Below, piece after piece: positions 42,209 through 50,765 of a DNA stretch of 64,000 nt. The stretch is from contig CAZKNR010000413.1 of NCBI GenBank assembly GCA_964553925.1, positions 1 through 64,000 of the forward strand, read 5' to 3'. The DNA is from DAISKN01 sp964553925 (GTDB taxonomy: Bacteria; Acidobacteriota; Vicinamibacteria; Marinacidobacterales; SMYC01). The position numbers and the translations under genes were made by a program. The notes beneath the pieces are model-generated. The model did no database searches. It had not been told where the DNA came from and saw only the letters and a program-made list of their open reading frames with translations. The first letter of the stretch is position 1. Each line of letters begins with the position of its first letter.

Positions 42209-43858
42209 ATGGCCGCTTCGAAAATCCTCTGCGTCTACGCGCTCTCCTGGCTCCAGCCGGAGCCGCCCGGAGAGGCTGACCTCGTCCTCCGCGGCGGAAA
42301 GATCATCACGGTGGATGCGAGGGACACGATCGCCTCGGCGGTCGCGGTGAGAGGAAACCGAATCGCCGCGGTCGGAACCGACGAGGAGATCTTGCGGTGG
42401 ATCGGGCCCAGGACGGAAGTGGTGGAGCTTTCCGGACGAACACTCCTCCCGGGGTTCATCGACGCTCACACCCACGTCGACGGCACCGCGGAGAACGAGC
42501 ATTTTCGAGTGCAGATTCAGGCGCCGCCTCTTTCCGGCCCGCAGGAGATCCTCCTGAAGCTCGAGGCGCGCGCGAAAGAGCTCGAGAAGGGCTCCTGGAT
42601 CGTCGGGCAGGGGACCTACGCTCAGCCCATGCCCGCGCGCGCCGATCTCGATCGCGCGCTCCCCGACCATCCCGTCCTTCTGCGGTGGAGCGCGCACGAT
42701 TTCCTGATCAACCGAAAGGCGGCGGAGGTCTCGGGCATCACCCGCGACACCCCGAACCCGGAGGGCGGGACGATCGACCACGGTGCTTCTGGAGAGCCCG
42801 AGATCCTTCGGGAGACGGCGACCCGGCTCGCGAAGGTTCCCTCTCCCACCTACGCCGAGATGCGGGAAGCGATCCGGCAGTCGCTTCACGACTTGTTCCT
42901 CGCGCAGGGTGTGACGACGGTCTACGAGATGCCCCACGCCGCCGGGCCCGTTCGAATCTACCAGGAGCTCAGGGATTCCGGGGAGCTTCCGGTGAGGCTC
43001 TCGATCAGCTACTTCCTCGGGCCGGGCTATGCCTTCGATCTCGAGGACCTTCTGAAGACCGGACTCCGAACCGGTTTCGGCGACGAATGGCTCAAGGTGG
43101 GCGCGGCGAAGATCATTCTCGACGGGGCGGGAGTCAGCGCCGCGACGTACGACCCTCACCCGGGAACGACCGAAAACCGCGGAACCCTGTCCCGCAGTCC
43201 GGAGCTCCTGGCGAAGCAGGTTCTCGCGGCGCACGAGGCGGGCTGGCAGATCTGGATCCACGCCATCGGCGATCGCGCGCAGGACATCGCTCTCGATGCC
43301 TTTGAAGCCGCGCAGGAAAAGCTCCCGCGCGCCGACGCGCGCCACCGCATCGAACATTTCGGAAATGCCGTGGTGCTGAATCGGGCGGAGGAGAGATACG
43401 ACCGCATGACCCGCGGCAAGATCATTGCTGTCCCCGAAGCGTCGTTCCTGTGGGCGTCGACGGGGGCAAGGCGTCCGCGGCCTGGAATCACCTCCTACGC
43501 CATCAAGACCCTCATCGAGAAAGGATTCCATCCGCCCGGCAACTCCGACACCCTGGGCACCATGACCCGGGCCATCAACCCGTGGTTTCCGATCAGCCGA
43601 GCCGTGCTCCGCACCGCGCGCGATGGAACCGAGGTCGATCCGCAGGAGGCCATCACCGTCATGGACGGAATCCGGATGCACACCCTCTGGGCGGCCGAGT
43701 CGGGCTTCGAAGAGACGATGAAGGGAAGCATCGAAGTAGGGAAGCTTGCCGACATCGTGGTCGTTTCTGAGGACCCCTTGAGCGTACCCCCCGATCGCCT
43801 GTTGGATCTCCGCTGCGAGATGACGGTGGTCGATGGGAAGATCGCCTTCCGCCGCTGA
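42209..43858 (+). CDS. YtcJ-type amidohydrolase, third copy
   Basis: The 549-residue product resembles the protein encoded at 28338-29972 throughout: DLVLRGGKIITVD, GFIDAHTHVDGTAENEH, GTYAQPMP, LRWSAHDFLINRKA, WIHAIGDRAQD, HRIEHFGNAV and GSIEVGKLADIVVVSEDP. The N-terminus is hydrophobic, so it may be exported. The start codon is eight bases after TATACT and lacks a Shine-Dalgarno sequence. It is divergent from an ACS-type MFS gene, the same pairing as at 28-31 kb. Its 3' end overlaps the kinase-regulator gene by 26 bases. Confidence 0.85.
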   Translation: MAASKILCVYALSWLQPEPPGEADLVLRGGKIITVDARDTIASAVAVRGNRIAAVGTDEEILRWIGPRTEVVELSGRTLLPGFIDAHTHVDGTAENEHFRVQIQAPPLSGPQEILLKLEARAKELEKGSWIVGQGTYAQPMPARADLDRALPDHPVLLRWSAHDFLINRKAAEVSGITRDTPNPEGGTIDHGASGEPEILRETATRLAKVPSPTYAEMREAIRQSLHDLFLAQGVTTVYEMPHAAGPVRIYQELRDSGELPVRLSISYFLGPGYAFDLEDLLKTGLRTGFGDEWLKVGAAKIILDGAGVSAATYDPHPGTTENRGTLSRSPELLAKQVLAAHEAGWQIWIHAIGDRAQDIALDAFEAAQEKLPRADARHRIEHFGNAVVLNRAEERYDRMTRGKIIAVPEASFLWASTGARRPRPGITSYAIKTLIEKGFHPPGNSDTLGTMTRAINPWFPISRAVLRTARDGTEVDPQEAITVMDGIRMHTLWAAESGFEETMKGSIEVGKLADIVVVSEDPLSVPPDRLLDLRCEMTVVDGKIAFRR

Positions 43859-46800
43859 GCCGAGTGTGAGCTTCACCAAGGGTCGCGCCGTTTCCCACTA
43901 CGAGATCCTCGAGGAGCTCGGGGCGGGCGCCATGGGTGTCGTGTACAAGGCGCGCGACACCAAGCTCGGCCGGCTGGTCGCCCTCAAGTTCCTGTCTCCG
44001 CATCTCGCCTCGAGCGAGGAAGCGAAGCGCCGGTTCCTCTCGGAGGCCCGGGCCGCTTCCGCCCTCGACCATCCCAATATCGGCGTCATCCACGGGATCG
44101 ACGAGACCAGCGACGGGACCTTCATCGTCATGGCGTTCTACGAAGGCGAGACCCTGACCATGCGCCTCGCGCAGGGGCCGCTCCCTCCCGCGGAAGCGTT
44201 GAACCTCGCGCTCCAGATGGCGCGCGGTCTCGAGCGGGCTCACGCTCAGGGCATCGTGCACCGCGACGTGAAACCCTCGAACGTCGTCGTTACCTGGGAG
44301 GGTGTCGCCAAGGTCCTGGACTTCGGCCTGGCCAAGAGGACGTTCGGCGAGGATCTCCTCTCGACCGCCCCCGGCGCCGCGGTGGGAACACCGAGCTACA
44401 TGGCGCCGGAGCAAGTCCTCGGCCGTCCGGTCGATGGACGGACGGACGTCTGGGCCGTCGGGACGGTCCTTTGCGAGATGCTGACGGGGAGGCTCCCGTT
44501 TCGTGGGGACAGCCACCACGCGCTCTTCAACGCCATCGTGAGCTCCGAGCCCGTCATCCCGTCCCTGACCTCGAGCTCTCTCGAGTCGATCGTGAGAAAG
44601 GCCCTGTCGAAGAACCCAGAAGAGCGGCACGGGAGCATGACTGAGCTCGCCTCCGACCTCGAGAGCGTGTCGCTCGAGATGACCGAGGGCTCGGTTCTGG
44701 AGACCCGGATCCGGACGATTCGCGGCCCGAGGCCGAGAAACGAAGAGCTCGAGGTGAGCTCGCCGGAGCGGCGGCACGTGACGGTCTTGTCGATCCAGCT
44801 CGCAGACTACGCGCGTCTCGCCGAGGAGCTCGATCCAGAAGATCTGGTCTCGCTGCTGTCGCGCTTCCAGGAGACCTGCCGGAAAGCGCTCGAGCGACAC
44901 GGGGCGCACGTGGCGGAACAGGAGGAGGGGGTGGTGCTCGGCTACTTCGGCTACCCCCGAGCCCAGGAGGACGACTCGCGGCGATCGATCGCGGCGGCGC
45001 GATCGATCCTCGACGCGCTCCAGGCACCGGCCCGCATCGGGATCCAGACCGGGTCGGTCGTCGTGGGCGGGAGGGAGGGCGGCCTTCCGATCGTAGGTCC
45101 GGTTCCAGGTCAGGCGAGCCGGATTCGCGACCTCGCTGCCGAAGGCGAGATCCTGGCGAGCGCCGAGACGGCGCGGCGGATCCGCGGGTGGTATGGGACG
45201 GAGTCCCTGGGACCTCGCGCGCTCAGCGGAGCTTCGAGCGCCGTCGAAATTTTTCGCGTCGACTCGCGGGCGTACGACGAGACCGGCCCGCGGCCCGAGG
45301 ACCGGGCGCCGCTCGTGGGCCGGACGCGGGAGCTCGAGCTCCTCCTCGATCGATGGGCGAAGGTGAAGGAGGGCTTTGGCGCCGCCGTTCTTTTGAGCGG
45401 CGAAGCGGGGATCGGCAAATCGCGTCTGCTCGAAGCGCTGGCGGAAAAACTGCGGAGCGAGGAGCACTCCCGCTTCGAAGCGCGGTGTTCTCCGTACTTC
45501 AGCAACACGCCCTTGTACCCGATGGCGGGGCTCGTTCGTCAGGGCCTCGCTTTCGGGAGCGAGAGCTCCGGCGAGGCGCCGTTCGAAAGCCTTCGATCGC
45601 GACTCGCCGATCTCGATCTGACGTCGGCGGAGGAAGTCGCTTCGATGGCGAGCCTCCTCGCCGTCCCTCTTCCCGAGAGCTTTTCCCTTCCTGCGACCAG
45701 CCCCGAGCGGCAAAAGCGCGCGACGTTCGAAGCCCTGGTGCAGATCGTCACCGGCGCCTCCGGAGAGAGGCCGGCGCTGCTTTTGATCGAGGATCTGCAC
45801 TGGGCCGACCCGACGACCCTGGAGCTACTGGGGCTTCTCATCGAACAGAGCGCTTCGGCGCCGCTGCTCCTGGTCGCGACGGCGCGAAGCGACTTCTCGC
45901 CCCCCTGGCCGGCTCGATTGCCGCTGACCCAGCTCAGCCTCGGACGCCTGTCCCCGATCGAGATCCAGGATCTGGTCGAAGACCTCCTCGAGGGAAAGTC
46001 GATGGCGAAGGAGCTGGTCGACCAGGTGATCGAGCGGACTGACGGCGTCCCGCTCTTCGTGGAAGAGCTGACCCGATCGATTCTCGAGGCCGGCGGAGGG
46101 TCGGGAATGGATGCGGCGTCCATCCCCGCGACCCTCCAGGAGTCGCTCGCGGCCAGGCTCGATCGGCTGGGAGGGGCGAAGACCGTGGCGCAGCTCGGTT
46201 CGGTCCTGGGGCGTGAGTTCTCCTTTGGGCTCATCGAGGCGCTTTCGGAGATGGAAGAATCGGCGCTCGAGGAAAAACTCGACCGCCTGGTGAAATCCGA
46301 GCTTCTGCGCTCGCGGGGAGTCGCGAAGCGCGCTACGTTCGTCTTCAAGCACGCGCTCATCCAGCAGGCGGCGTACGAGTCGCTGCTGAAAAGCTCGAGG
46401 CAGAAGCATCACCGCCGCGTGGCCGAGGTTCTTCAATCGACGTTCCGCGATCTCGGCGACGCGCACCCGGAGCTTCTGGCCCACCACCTGACGGAAGGGG
46501 ATCAGCCGGCGGAAGCCGTCGACCGCTGGCTCCAGGCGGCGCATCGATCCCTGCGGCGGTCGGCGTTCGCCGAGGCCCGGGCTCAGCTTCAGAAGGGCTT
46601 GAGCCTCGCGCGCGACCTTCCGGAAGGAGAGGGGCGCGACCGTCGCGAGCTCGCCCTCCAGATGACGCTCGGCCCCGTCCTCACCGCGTTCGGCGGGTAC
46701 GGCGCTCCCGAGGTGGAGGCGGCCCACATGCGGGCCGTCGACCTCGCGCGCAAGGTGGGCGACGACGTGCAGCGGTTCTGGGTCCCTCACGGAATCTGGA

Positions 46801-47699
46801 GCGTGTACTTCGTTCGCGGGGAGCTCGCGAGGGCGAGCTCGTTCGCGGAGGAGACTCTGACCCATGCGCTTGCCGTCGGTCATCCGGCGCTGGTCTACGA
46901 GAGCCGCTATGCCGTCGGAGGGACGAGCTTCTACCGCGGGAACATCGAGCTCGCGCGCGAGCACTTTCGGGAGGGGCTCGCGCTCGACACTCCCGATCTC
47001 GACCGCAGCATCGTGCTCTTCGCCCATGGGCTCGATACCGGGGTGAAGACGCTTGGCCTCGACGGTCAAGCCGCCTGGCAGCTCGGTCAGCCCGAAGAGG
47101 CGATGTCTCGGACGAAGGCGGCTCTCGAGCTCGCCGAAAGACTCGGCCACCCCTTCAGCCGTGCGCTGGCGCTCCTCTGGACGACCTGGATGCACATGCT
47201 CCGCGGCGAAGTCGACTCGGCGCGCGAATGGTGCGAGCGCCTGCGGGAGCTCTCCGCCCGCGAAGTCTCGTTCTTCCTCACCCTCGCGAACTTCTTCGAA
47301 GGGTGGTGCCGGGCGAAAGCGCCCTCTGTCGATGACGAGGGCAAACGCGGCCTTGAGATGATGGAGGAGAGCCTTCGCCTGAGGGCGCTCGGCGGAGACC
47401 GGCTCGGGCGGACTCAGTTCCTCGCCCTTCTCGCCGAGGTCCAGATGGAGCACGGCGCCCGCGATTCCGCGCGCGCCAGCCTCGCTTCAGCCTTCGCGGC
47501 GATGCGGCGCGGGGGGGAACGATTGTGGGAGCCCGAGCTCTACCGGCTTCGGGGTGAGCTGCTGCGGGCGGAGGGCGCTCCCGCTCGCGCCCTTCGAGCG
47601 TTTCAGAAAGCGCTCGAGGCGGCTCGCCGGCAAAACGCTCGGTCTCTCGAGCTTCGGGCAAAAGCCGCGCTGGAGTTAGGAGGTAAAGGTCGTGGCTGA
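43833..47699 (+). CDS. Large regulator: Ser/Thr kinase, degenerate cyclase domain, AAA ATPase and TPRs
   Basis: The 1288-residue protein starts with an intact kinase domain (GAGAMGVVYKARD, VALKFLS, HRDVKPSN, DFGLAK, GTPSYMAPEQ). A region near 310-465 follows the class III cyclase pattern but has lost its metal ligands. Next comes an AAA_16-type ATPase with Walker A SGEAGIGKSRLL and Walker B LLLIEDLHWADPTT, then TPR repeats to the end. Similar proteins act as cytosolic signal integrators. A GTG at 43866 is an alternative start. The next gene overlaps by eight bases and is preceded by GGAGG, so it is coupled to this one. Confidence 0.85.
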   Translation: MGRSPSAAEPSVSFTKGRAVSHYEILEELGAGAMGVVYKARDTKLGRLVALKFLSPHLASSEEAKRRFLSEARAASALDHPNIGVIHGIDETSDGTFIVMAFYEGETLTMRLAQGPLPPAEALNLALQMARGLERAHAQGIVHRDVKPSNVVVTWEGVAKVLDFGLAKRTFGEDLLSTAPGAAVGTPSYMAPEQVLGRPVDGRTDVWAVGTVLCEMLTGRLPFRGDSHHALFNAIVSSEPVIPSLTSSSLESIVRKALSKNPEERHGSMTELASDLESVSLEMTEGSVLETRIRTIRGPRPRNEELEVSSPERRHVTVLSIQLADYARLAEELDPEDLVSLLSRFQETCRKALERHGAHVAEQEEGVVLGYFGYPRAQEDDSRRSIAAARSILDALQAPARIGIQTGSVVVGGREGGLPIVGPVPGQASRIRDLAAEGEILASAETARRIRGWYGTESLGPRALSGASSAVEIFRVDSRAYDETGPRPEDRAPLVGRTRELELLLDRWAKVKEGFGAAVLLSGEAGIGKSRLLEALAEKLRSEEHSRFEARCSPYFSNTPLYPMAGLVRQGLAFGSESSGEAPFESLRSRLADLDLTSAEEVASMASLLAVPLPESFSLPATSPERQKRATFEALVQIVTGASGERPALLLIEDLHWADPTTLELLGLLIEQSASAPLLLVATARSDFSPPWPARLPLTQLSLGRLSPIEIQDLVEDLLEGKSMAKELVDQVIERTDGVPLFVEELTRSILEAGGGSGMDAASIPATLQESLAARLDRLGGAKTVAQLGSVLGREFSFGLIEALSEMEESALEEKLDRLVKSELLRSRGVAKRATFVFKHALIQQAAYESLLKSSRQKHHRRVAEVLQSTFRDLGDAHPELLAHHLTEGDQPAEAVDRWLQAAHRSLRRSAFAEARAQLQKGLSLARDLPEGEGRDRRELALQMTLGPVLTAFGGYGAPEVEAAHMRAVDLARKVGDDVQRFWVPHGIWSVYFVRGELARASSFAEETLTHALAVGHPALVYESRYAVGGTSFYRGNIELAREHFREGLALDTPDLDRSIVLFAHGLDTGVKTLGLDGQAAWQLGQPEEAMSRTKAALELAERLGHPFSRALALLWTTWMHMLRGEVDSAREWCERLRELSAREVSFFLTLANFFEGWCRAKAPSVDDEGKRGLEMMEESLRLRALGGDRLGRTQFLALLAEVQMEHGARDSARASLASAFAAMRRGGERLWEPELYRLRGELLRAEGAPARALRAFQKALEAARRQNARSLELRAKAALELGGKGRG

Positions 47700-48357
47700 G
47701 GGTACGGTCTGGATCAACACCACCGACTACACGCCGCTCGAGCTCGTGCTCTTCGCCGTCGGGAGTTTCGGCTGGGTCATCGTCTACGCCATCGTGGTGC
47801 GCGACATCCTGCGCTACAAGTTCATCGAGATCCCGTGGGTGGCCGTGGCCGGCAACGTCGCCTGGGAGTTTCTCTGGAGCTTCGTCCTTGACACCGACAT
47901 GGGGCGCCTGTTCTCGCTCGGCTATCAGGCGTGGTTCTTCCTCGACGTCTTCATCGTGATCGGGCTCTACCGCTACGGGCAGAACCAGTTGAGTAATCCC
48001 AAGGCAATCCCGCTCTTCCGCTCCTCGGTCACGTTCGCGATCCTGGCGTGGACCGTCGTTCTCTACTACTTCGCCGAGAACGGCTACGACACCGTGACCG
48101 GCGCCACCTCGGGCTTTCTCCTGAACGTCATGATGTCCGCGCTCTACATCATGTACTTCCTGGCGCGGGGCGACGTGGAGCCGTTCTCGGTCCTCGCCGC
48201 CTGGAGCAAGTTCATAGGCTCGGGCCTGATCAGCGTCTTTTGCTTCCTCAACGCACCCGAGAATACGTTTCTCCTGAGCCTCTGCGTGATGACGGCGATC
48301 CTCGACGTCGCCTACATCGTACTCATGAACCGCGCACCCAAACGCTGCGCCCCTTGA
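47692..48357 (+). CDS. Small membrane protein resembling transmembrane terpene cyclases (Pyr4/PaxB-like)
   Basis: The 221-residue product has seven or so hydrophobic segments. Two features resemble the Pyr4/PaxB family: a glutamate in GNVAWEF (E59) in an early span and an aspartate in LDVAYIV (D205) in the last span. In fungal Pyr4 two acidic residues at similar positions (E63, D218) are essential for protonating and folding a terpenoid epoxide. Homology is not proven from motifs alone. A GTG start is preceded by GGAGG at eight bases and lies inside the end of the kinase-regulator gene, which implies coupling. Confidence 0.5.
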   Translation: MAEGTVWINTTDYTPLELVLFAVGSFGWVIVYAIVVRDILRYKFIEIPWVAVAGNVAWEFLWSFVLDTDMGRLFSLGYQAWFFLDVFIVIGLYRYGQNQLSNPKAIPLFRSSVTFAILAWTVVLYYFAENGYDTVTGATSGFLLNVMMSALYIMYFLARGDVEPFSVLAAWSKFIGSGLISVFCFLNAPENTFLLSLCVMTAILDVAYIVLMNRAPKRCAP

Positions 48358-48390
48358 TATTGATAAGAATGGGAACGAACGCAACGCAAG

Positions 48391-48440
48391 GGCGCAAAGA
48401 AGAAACCCAATACAAGGGGGATACGGGGATTAGGAGGAGA
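48391..48440 (+). repeat. Purine-rich intergenic repeat, copy 1
   Basis: A 50-base element lies just after the stop of the membrane-protein gene and before the convergent oxygenase gene. It includes GCAAAGAAGAAA, CAATACAAGGGGG, ATACGGGG and TAGGAGGAGA. It matches 50703-50752 at about 90%, with two compensating one-base indels. G runs of 5, 4, 2 and 2 occur in order. Confidence 0.8.
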
Positions 48441-48445
48441 TTAAT

Positions 48446-49621
48446 TCAAGCGAGCTTCCTCACGTCCGCGAGGGTGTCGGGGAAGAGGAACGTCACTTGC
48501 CCCCCCCAGCTCCGGTGAATCATCTCGCGGAAGAGGAGACGGCTGAATGCCTCGGAGATATGCCCGGGAACAGCCCGGGCGGCGTCGTGGGAGAGGTGAA
48601 GGCCGAAGGCGAGGAGCTTCTTCAGGAGCCATCGGCCGCGGACGACGGGAATGCCGACGCGGGCGCAGCCCTCGGCGCCGATGAGCTCGTAGCTGAATAG
48701 AGCGGGAAGGGAGCCGAGGCCGAAAAGTCTCAGGTAGCGAGGAATCAGGTTTTCGAGCATCTTCAAATTGTCCTGCGCCAGGCGGACGCCTTCGGGATTC
48801 TCCCGGGCTTCCACGTAATTCGACCGCGAATACGTCTGATAGAACTCGCGCGCCTCTTCGAGCCCGGCCGGGACGTACTCGAAGCTTCCGGGCGCATCCC
48901 GCGGGTAGAGGCCCATCAGGTGGGCGTATACCTTCCAGAGGTAGTAGTAGTCCTCGCCTTCCTCCGGGGACATTCCCACGCCGAGAGTCTTCAATCCGTC
49001 GACCACCAGGTAGGAGAAGCCCATTAGGGTCGCGAGCATGTCGAGCTTGCTGATAGGGCGGCCCCACTTCGCCTCGAAGTGCGGAAGATAGCGCGGCACG
49101 ATGTGGACCCGGATGGCGGCGTGCATCAATCGGAGCTTCTGCGCGGTGACGATGGCGCTCCCCCCCGGCGCGAACCCGTGGCTGCTGCAAACGTTCACGA
49201 CCATCTGGAGAACGCCCAGGAGCCGCCGGTAAGGATGGCGCTCCAAGTCGGCGGAGAGATGGAGGATCTTCCCGAACGTGGGCGCGGAGTAACCTTCGGG
49301 AACAGCTTTCGTGAGGAGAACCAGCGAGGAGCTGAAGGCGTGTTTCATGAAGATCCCCTCTGCTCTCGCGATCCGCGCGGCGTCGACTCCGGGAGGAAGC
49401 GCCCCGGTCTCGGAGAAGAACCGACGTACCGGCGGAGGCGCGTCGTCGGGAAGAGGCTCTCCGTTCGCGTTCATGGTGCGGAAGAGGTAGCTCACGCGTT
49501 TCGCCACCTCGGCGTCGTCAACGCCGGTGAAGAGCTCGCGCACGGTCTCGTCGGCGCGCTCGTCGCTCTCTCGTCGCAAGGTTTCGTGAAACGCGGGGTC
49601 GGACCATCGGGTCTGCGCCAT
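48446..49621 (-). CDS. Oxygenase MpaB / latex-clearing-protein-like family protein (DUF2236)
   Basis: The 391-residue helical protein fits the MpaB/Lcp family: LHLSADLERHPYRRLLGVLQM, then KLRLMHAAIRVHIVPR, RPISKLDMLATLMGFSYLVVDGLKTLGV, and EDYYYLWKVYAHLMGLYP. Family members bind b-type heme and oxidatively cleave polyisoprene or carry out related C-C cleavage; the histidines in HAAIRVH and SSHG are heme candidates. The specific substrate is unknown. AAGGAG precedes the ATG at a spacing of about nine. It lies convergent to the membrane-protein gene. Confidence 0.75.
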   Translation of the reverse strand: MAQTRWSDPAFHETLRRESDERADETVRELFTGVDDAEVAKRVSYLFRTMNANGEPLPDDAPPPVRRFFSETGALPPGVDAARIARAEGIFMKHAFSSSLVLLTKAVPEGYSAPTFGKILHLSADLERHPYRRLLGVLQMVVNVCSSHGFAPGGSAIVTAQKLRLMHAAIRVHIVPRYLPHFEAKWGRPISKLDMLATLMGFSYLVVDGLKTLGVGMSPEEGEDYYYLWKVYAHLMGLYPRDAPGSFEYVPAGLEEAREFYQTYSRSNYVEARENPEGVRLAQDNLKMLENLIPRYLRLFGLGSLPALFSYELIGAEGCARVGIPVVRGRWLLKKLLAFGLHLSHDAARAVPGHISEAFSRLLFREMIHRSWGGQVTFLFPDTLADVRKLA

Positions 49622-49670
49622 TTCGTGGGGCTCCTTGGCTCGGCGGCCCGAGAGTGTAACTCAGCGGGTA

Positions 49671-49676
49671 TATAAT
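49671..49676 (+). promoter_or_regulatory. TATAAT -10 box for the ACMSD-like gene at 49706
   Basis: A perfect TATAAT ends 29 bases before the ATG at 49706. No clear -35 was seen. It lies in the divergent gap between the oxygenase and hydrolase genes. Confidence 0.5.
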
Positions 49677-49705
49677 CGCGCGGCGTAAGCAGAGAAGCGC
49701 TCTCG

Positions 49706-50695
49706 ATGAGAAGCCCCGCCATCGACGTCCATACCCACATGCTCCATCGGGAGTGGCTGGACCTTTTGAAGCGAAATGGCGGACCCCGCTACAGCGTGGC
49801 TCCCGTAGGCGCGCTTCAGGACGTCATCCACATGGACGGAGCGCCCTTCATGACGCCGCTTCCTGAGATGTTCGACTACGACCTCCGCATTCGGAACATG
49901 GACCGCGTGGGGGTGGACGTGGCCGTGGTCTCGCTCACCTGCCCCAACGTCTACTGGGGTGATGCGGCCACGAGCCTCGAGGCCGCCCGGATCCTGAACG
50001 ACGACATGGCGTCGGCCCAGAGGACCTACCCCGATCGAATCCGCTGGTTCGCGTCGCTTCCCTGGCAGCATCCTTCCCCCGCTCTCGAGGAGCTCGCGCG
50101 CGCCCAAAGGGAGGGCGCGGTCGGCGTGATGGTGCTCGCGAACGTCGACGGAAAATCGCTGACCGATCCGGCGTTCTCCGCGATCTGGAAGGCGATCGAT
50201 GAGGCGGCCCTTCCGGTGCTGGTGCATCCGACGGCGCCGCCGGGAGTCCGCGACATGGACATGTCGAAGCACAACCTCGTGCCTCCCGTGGGGTTCATTT
50301 TCGACACCACGCTCGCCCTCGCCCGGATGTTCTACGACGGGTTTCTCGATCGCTATCCGAATCTGAAGCTCATCGCCGCGCACGGCGGGGGAGCGCTTCC
50401 GTACCTCGTCGGGCGTCTCGACATCTGCCACGAGAAGATTCCGACCTGCAGGTCCCGAACCGACGCAGCCCCGGGCGAGTACATGCGGCGGATCTATGTG
50501 GACTCGGTCGTCTTCCGGCAGGAAGCGCTCGAGCTCGCCGTCGCCGTCTGCGGCCCCGAGAACGTGCTTTACGGCTCCGACTATCCTCACAACATCGGAG
50601 ACATGGCGGGCTGTCTCTCCCGGGTCGACGCCCTCGCGAGCGGCGTCCGAGATCGGGTTCGGGGAGAGAACGCGCGGCGGATCTTCGGGGTCTAG
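49706..50695 (+). CDS. Amidohydrolase-2 (ACMSD/gamma-resorcylate decarboxylase-like)
   Basis: The 329-residue product has HxH in IDVHTHMLHREW, a DRVGVDVAVVSL strand, histidine in VLVHPTAPPG, AAHGGGALPYLVGRLD and the final aspartate in YGSDYPHN. This ligand set matches ACMSD-type enzymes, which decarboxylate or hydrolyse aromatic or semialdehyde acids using zinc. Unlike the homologue at 31310 it has no export signal, so it is cytosolic. It is divergent from the oxygenase gene. Confidence 0.85.
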   Translation: MRSPAIDVHTHMLHREWLDLLKRNGGPRYSVAPVGALQDVIHMDGAPFMTPLPEMFDYDLRIRNMDRVGVDVAVVSLTCPNVYWGDAATSLEAARILNDDMASAQRTYPDRIRWFASLPWQHPSPALEELARAQREGAVGVMVLANVDGKSLTDPAFSAIWKAIDEAALPVLVHPTAPPGVRDMDMSKHNLVPPVGFIFDTTLALARMFYDGFLDRYPNLKLIAAHGGGALPYLVGRLDICHEKIPTCRSRTDAAPGEYMRRIYVDSVVFRQEALELAVAVCGPENVLYGSDYPHNIGDMAGCLSRVDALASGVRDRVRGENARRIFGV

Positions 50696-50702
50696 ACGTA
50701 AG

Positions 50703-50752
50703 GACGCAAAGAAGAAAAACCAATACAAGGGGGATAAGGGGATAGGAGGAGA
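50703..50752 (+). repeat. Purine-rich intergenic repeat, copy 2
   Basis: This 50-base element follows the stop of the ACMSD-like gene by seven bases and faces a convergent gene, exactly as copy 1 at 48391-48440 does. It contains GACGCAAAGAAG, CAATACAAGGGGG, ATAAGGGG and ATAGGAGGAGA. Confidence 0.8.
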
Positions 50753-50765
50753 TAGAGAGATAACA

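Noticed and set aside
40916..43879. A 987-codon open frame on the minus strand across the MFS and YtcJ genes
   Set aside because: The part upstream of 42181 is antisense to the YtcJ gene and lacks family motifs; only the MFS part is coding. Long antisense frames are common at this GC content.
43659..45800. A 713-codon minus-strand frame opposite the kinase regulator
   Set aside because: It is rich in R, G, E and D without domain motifs, and mirrors the codon pattern of the real gene.
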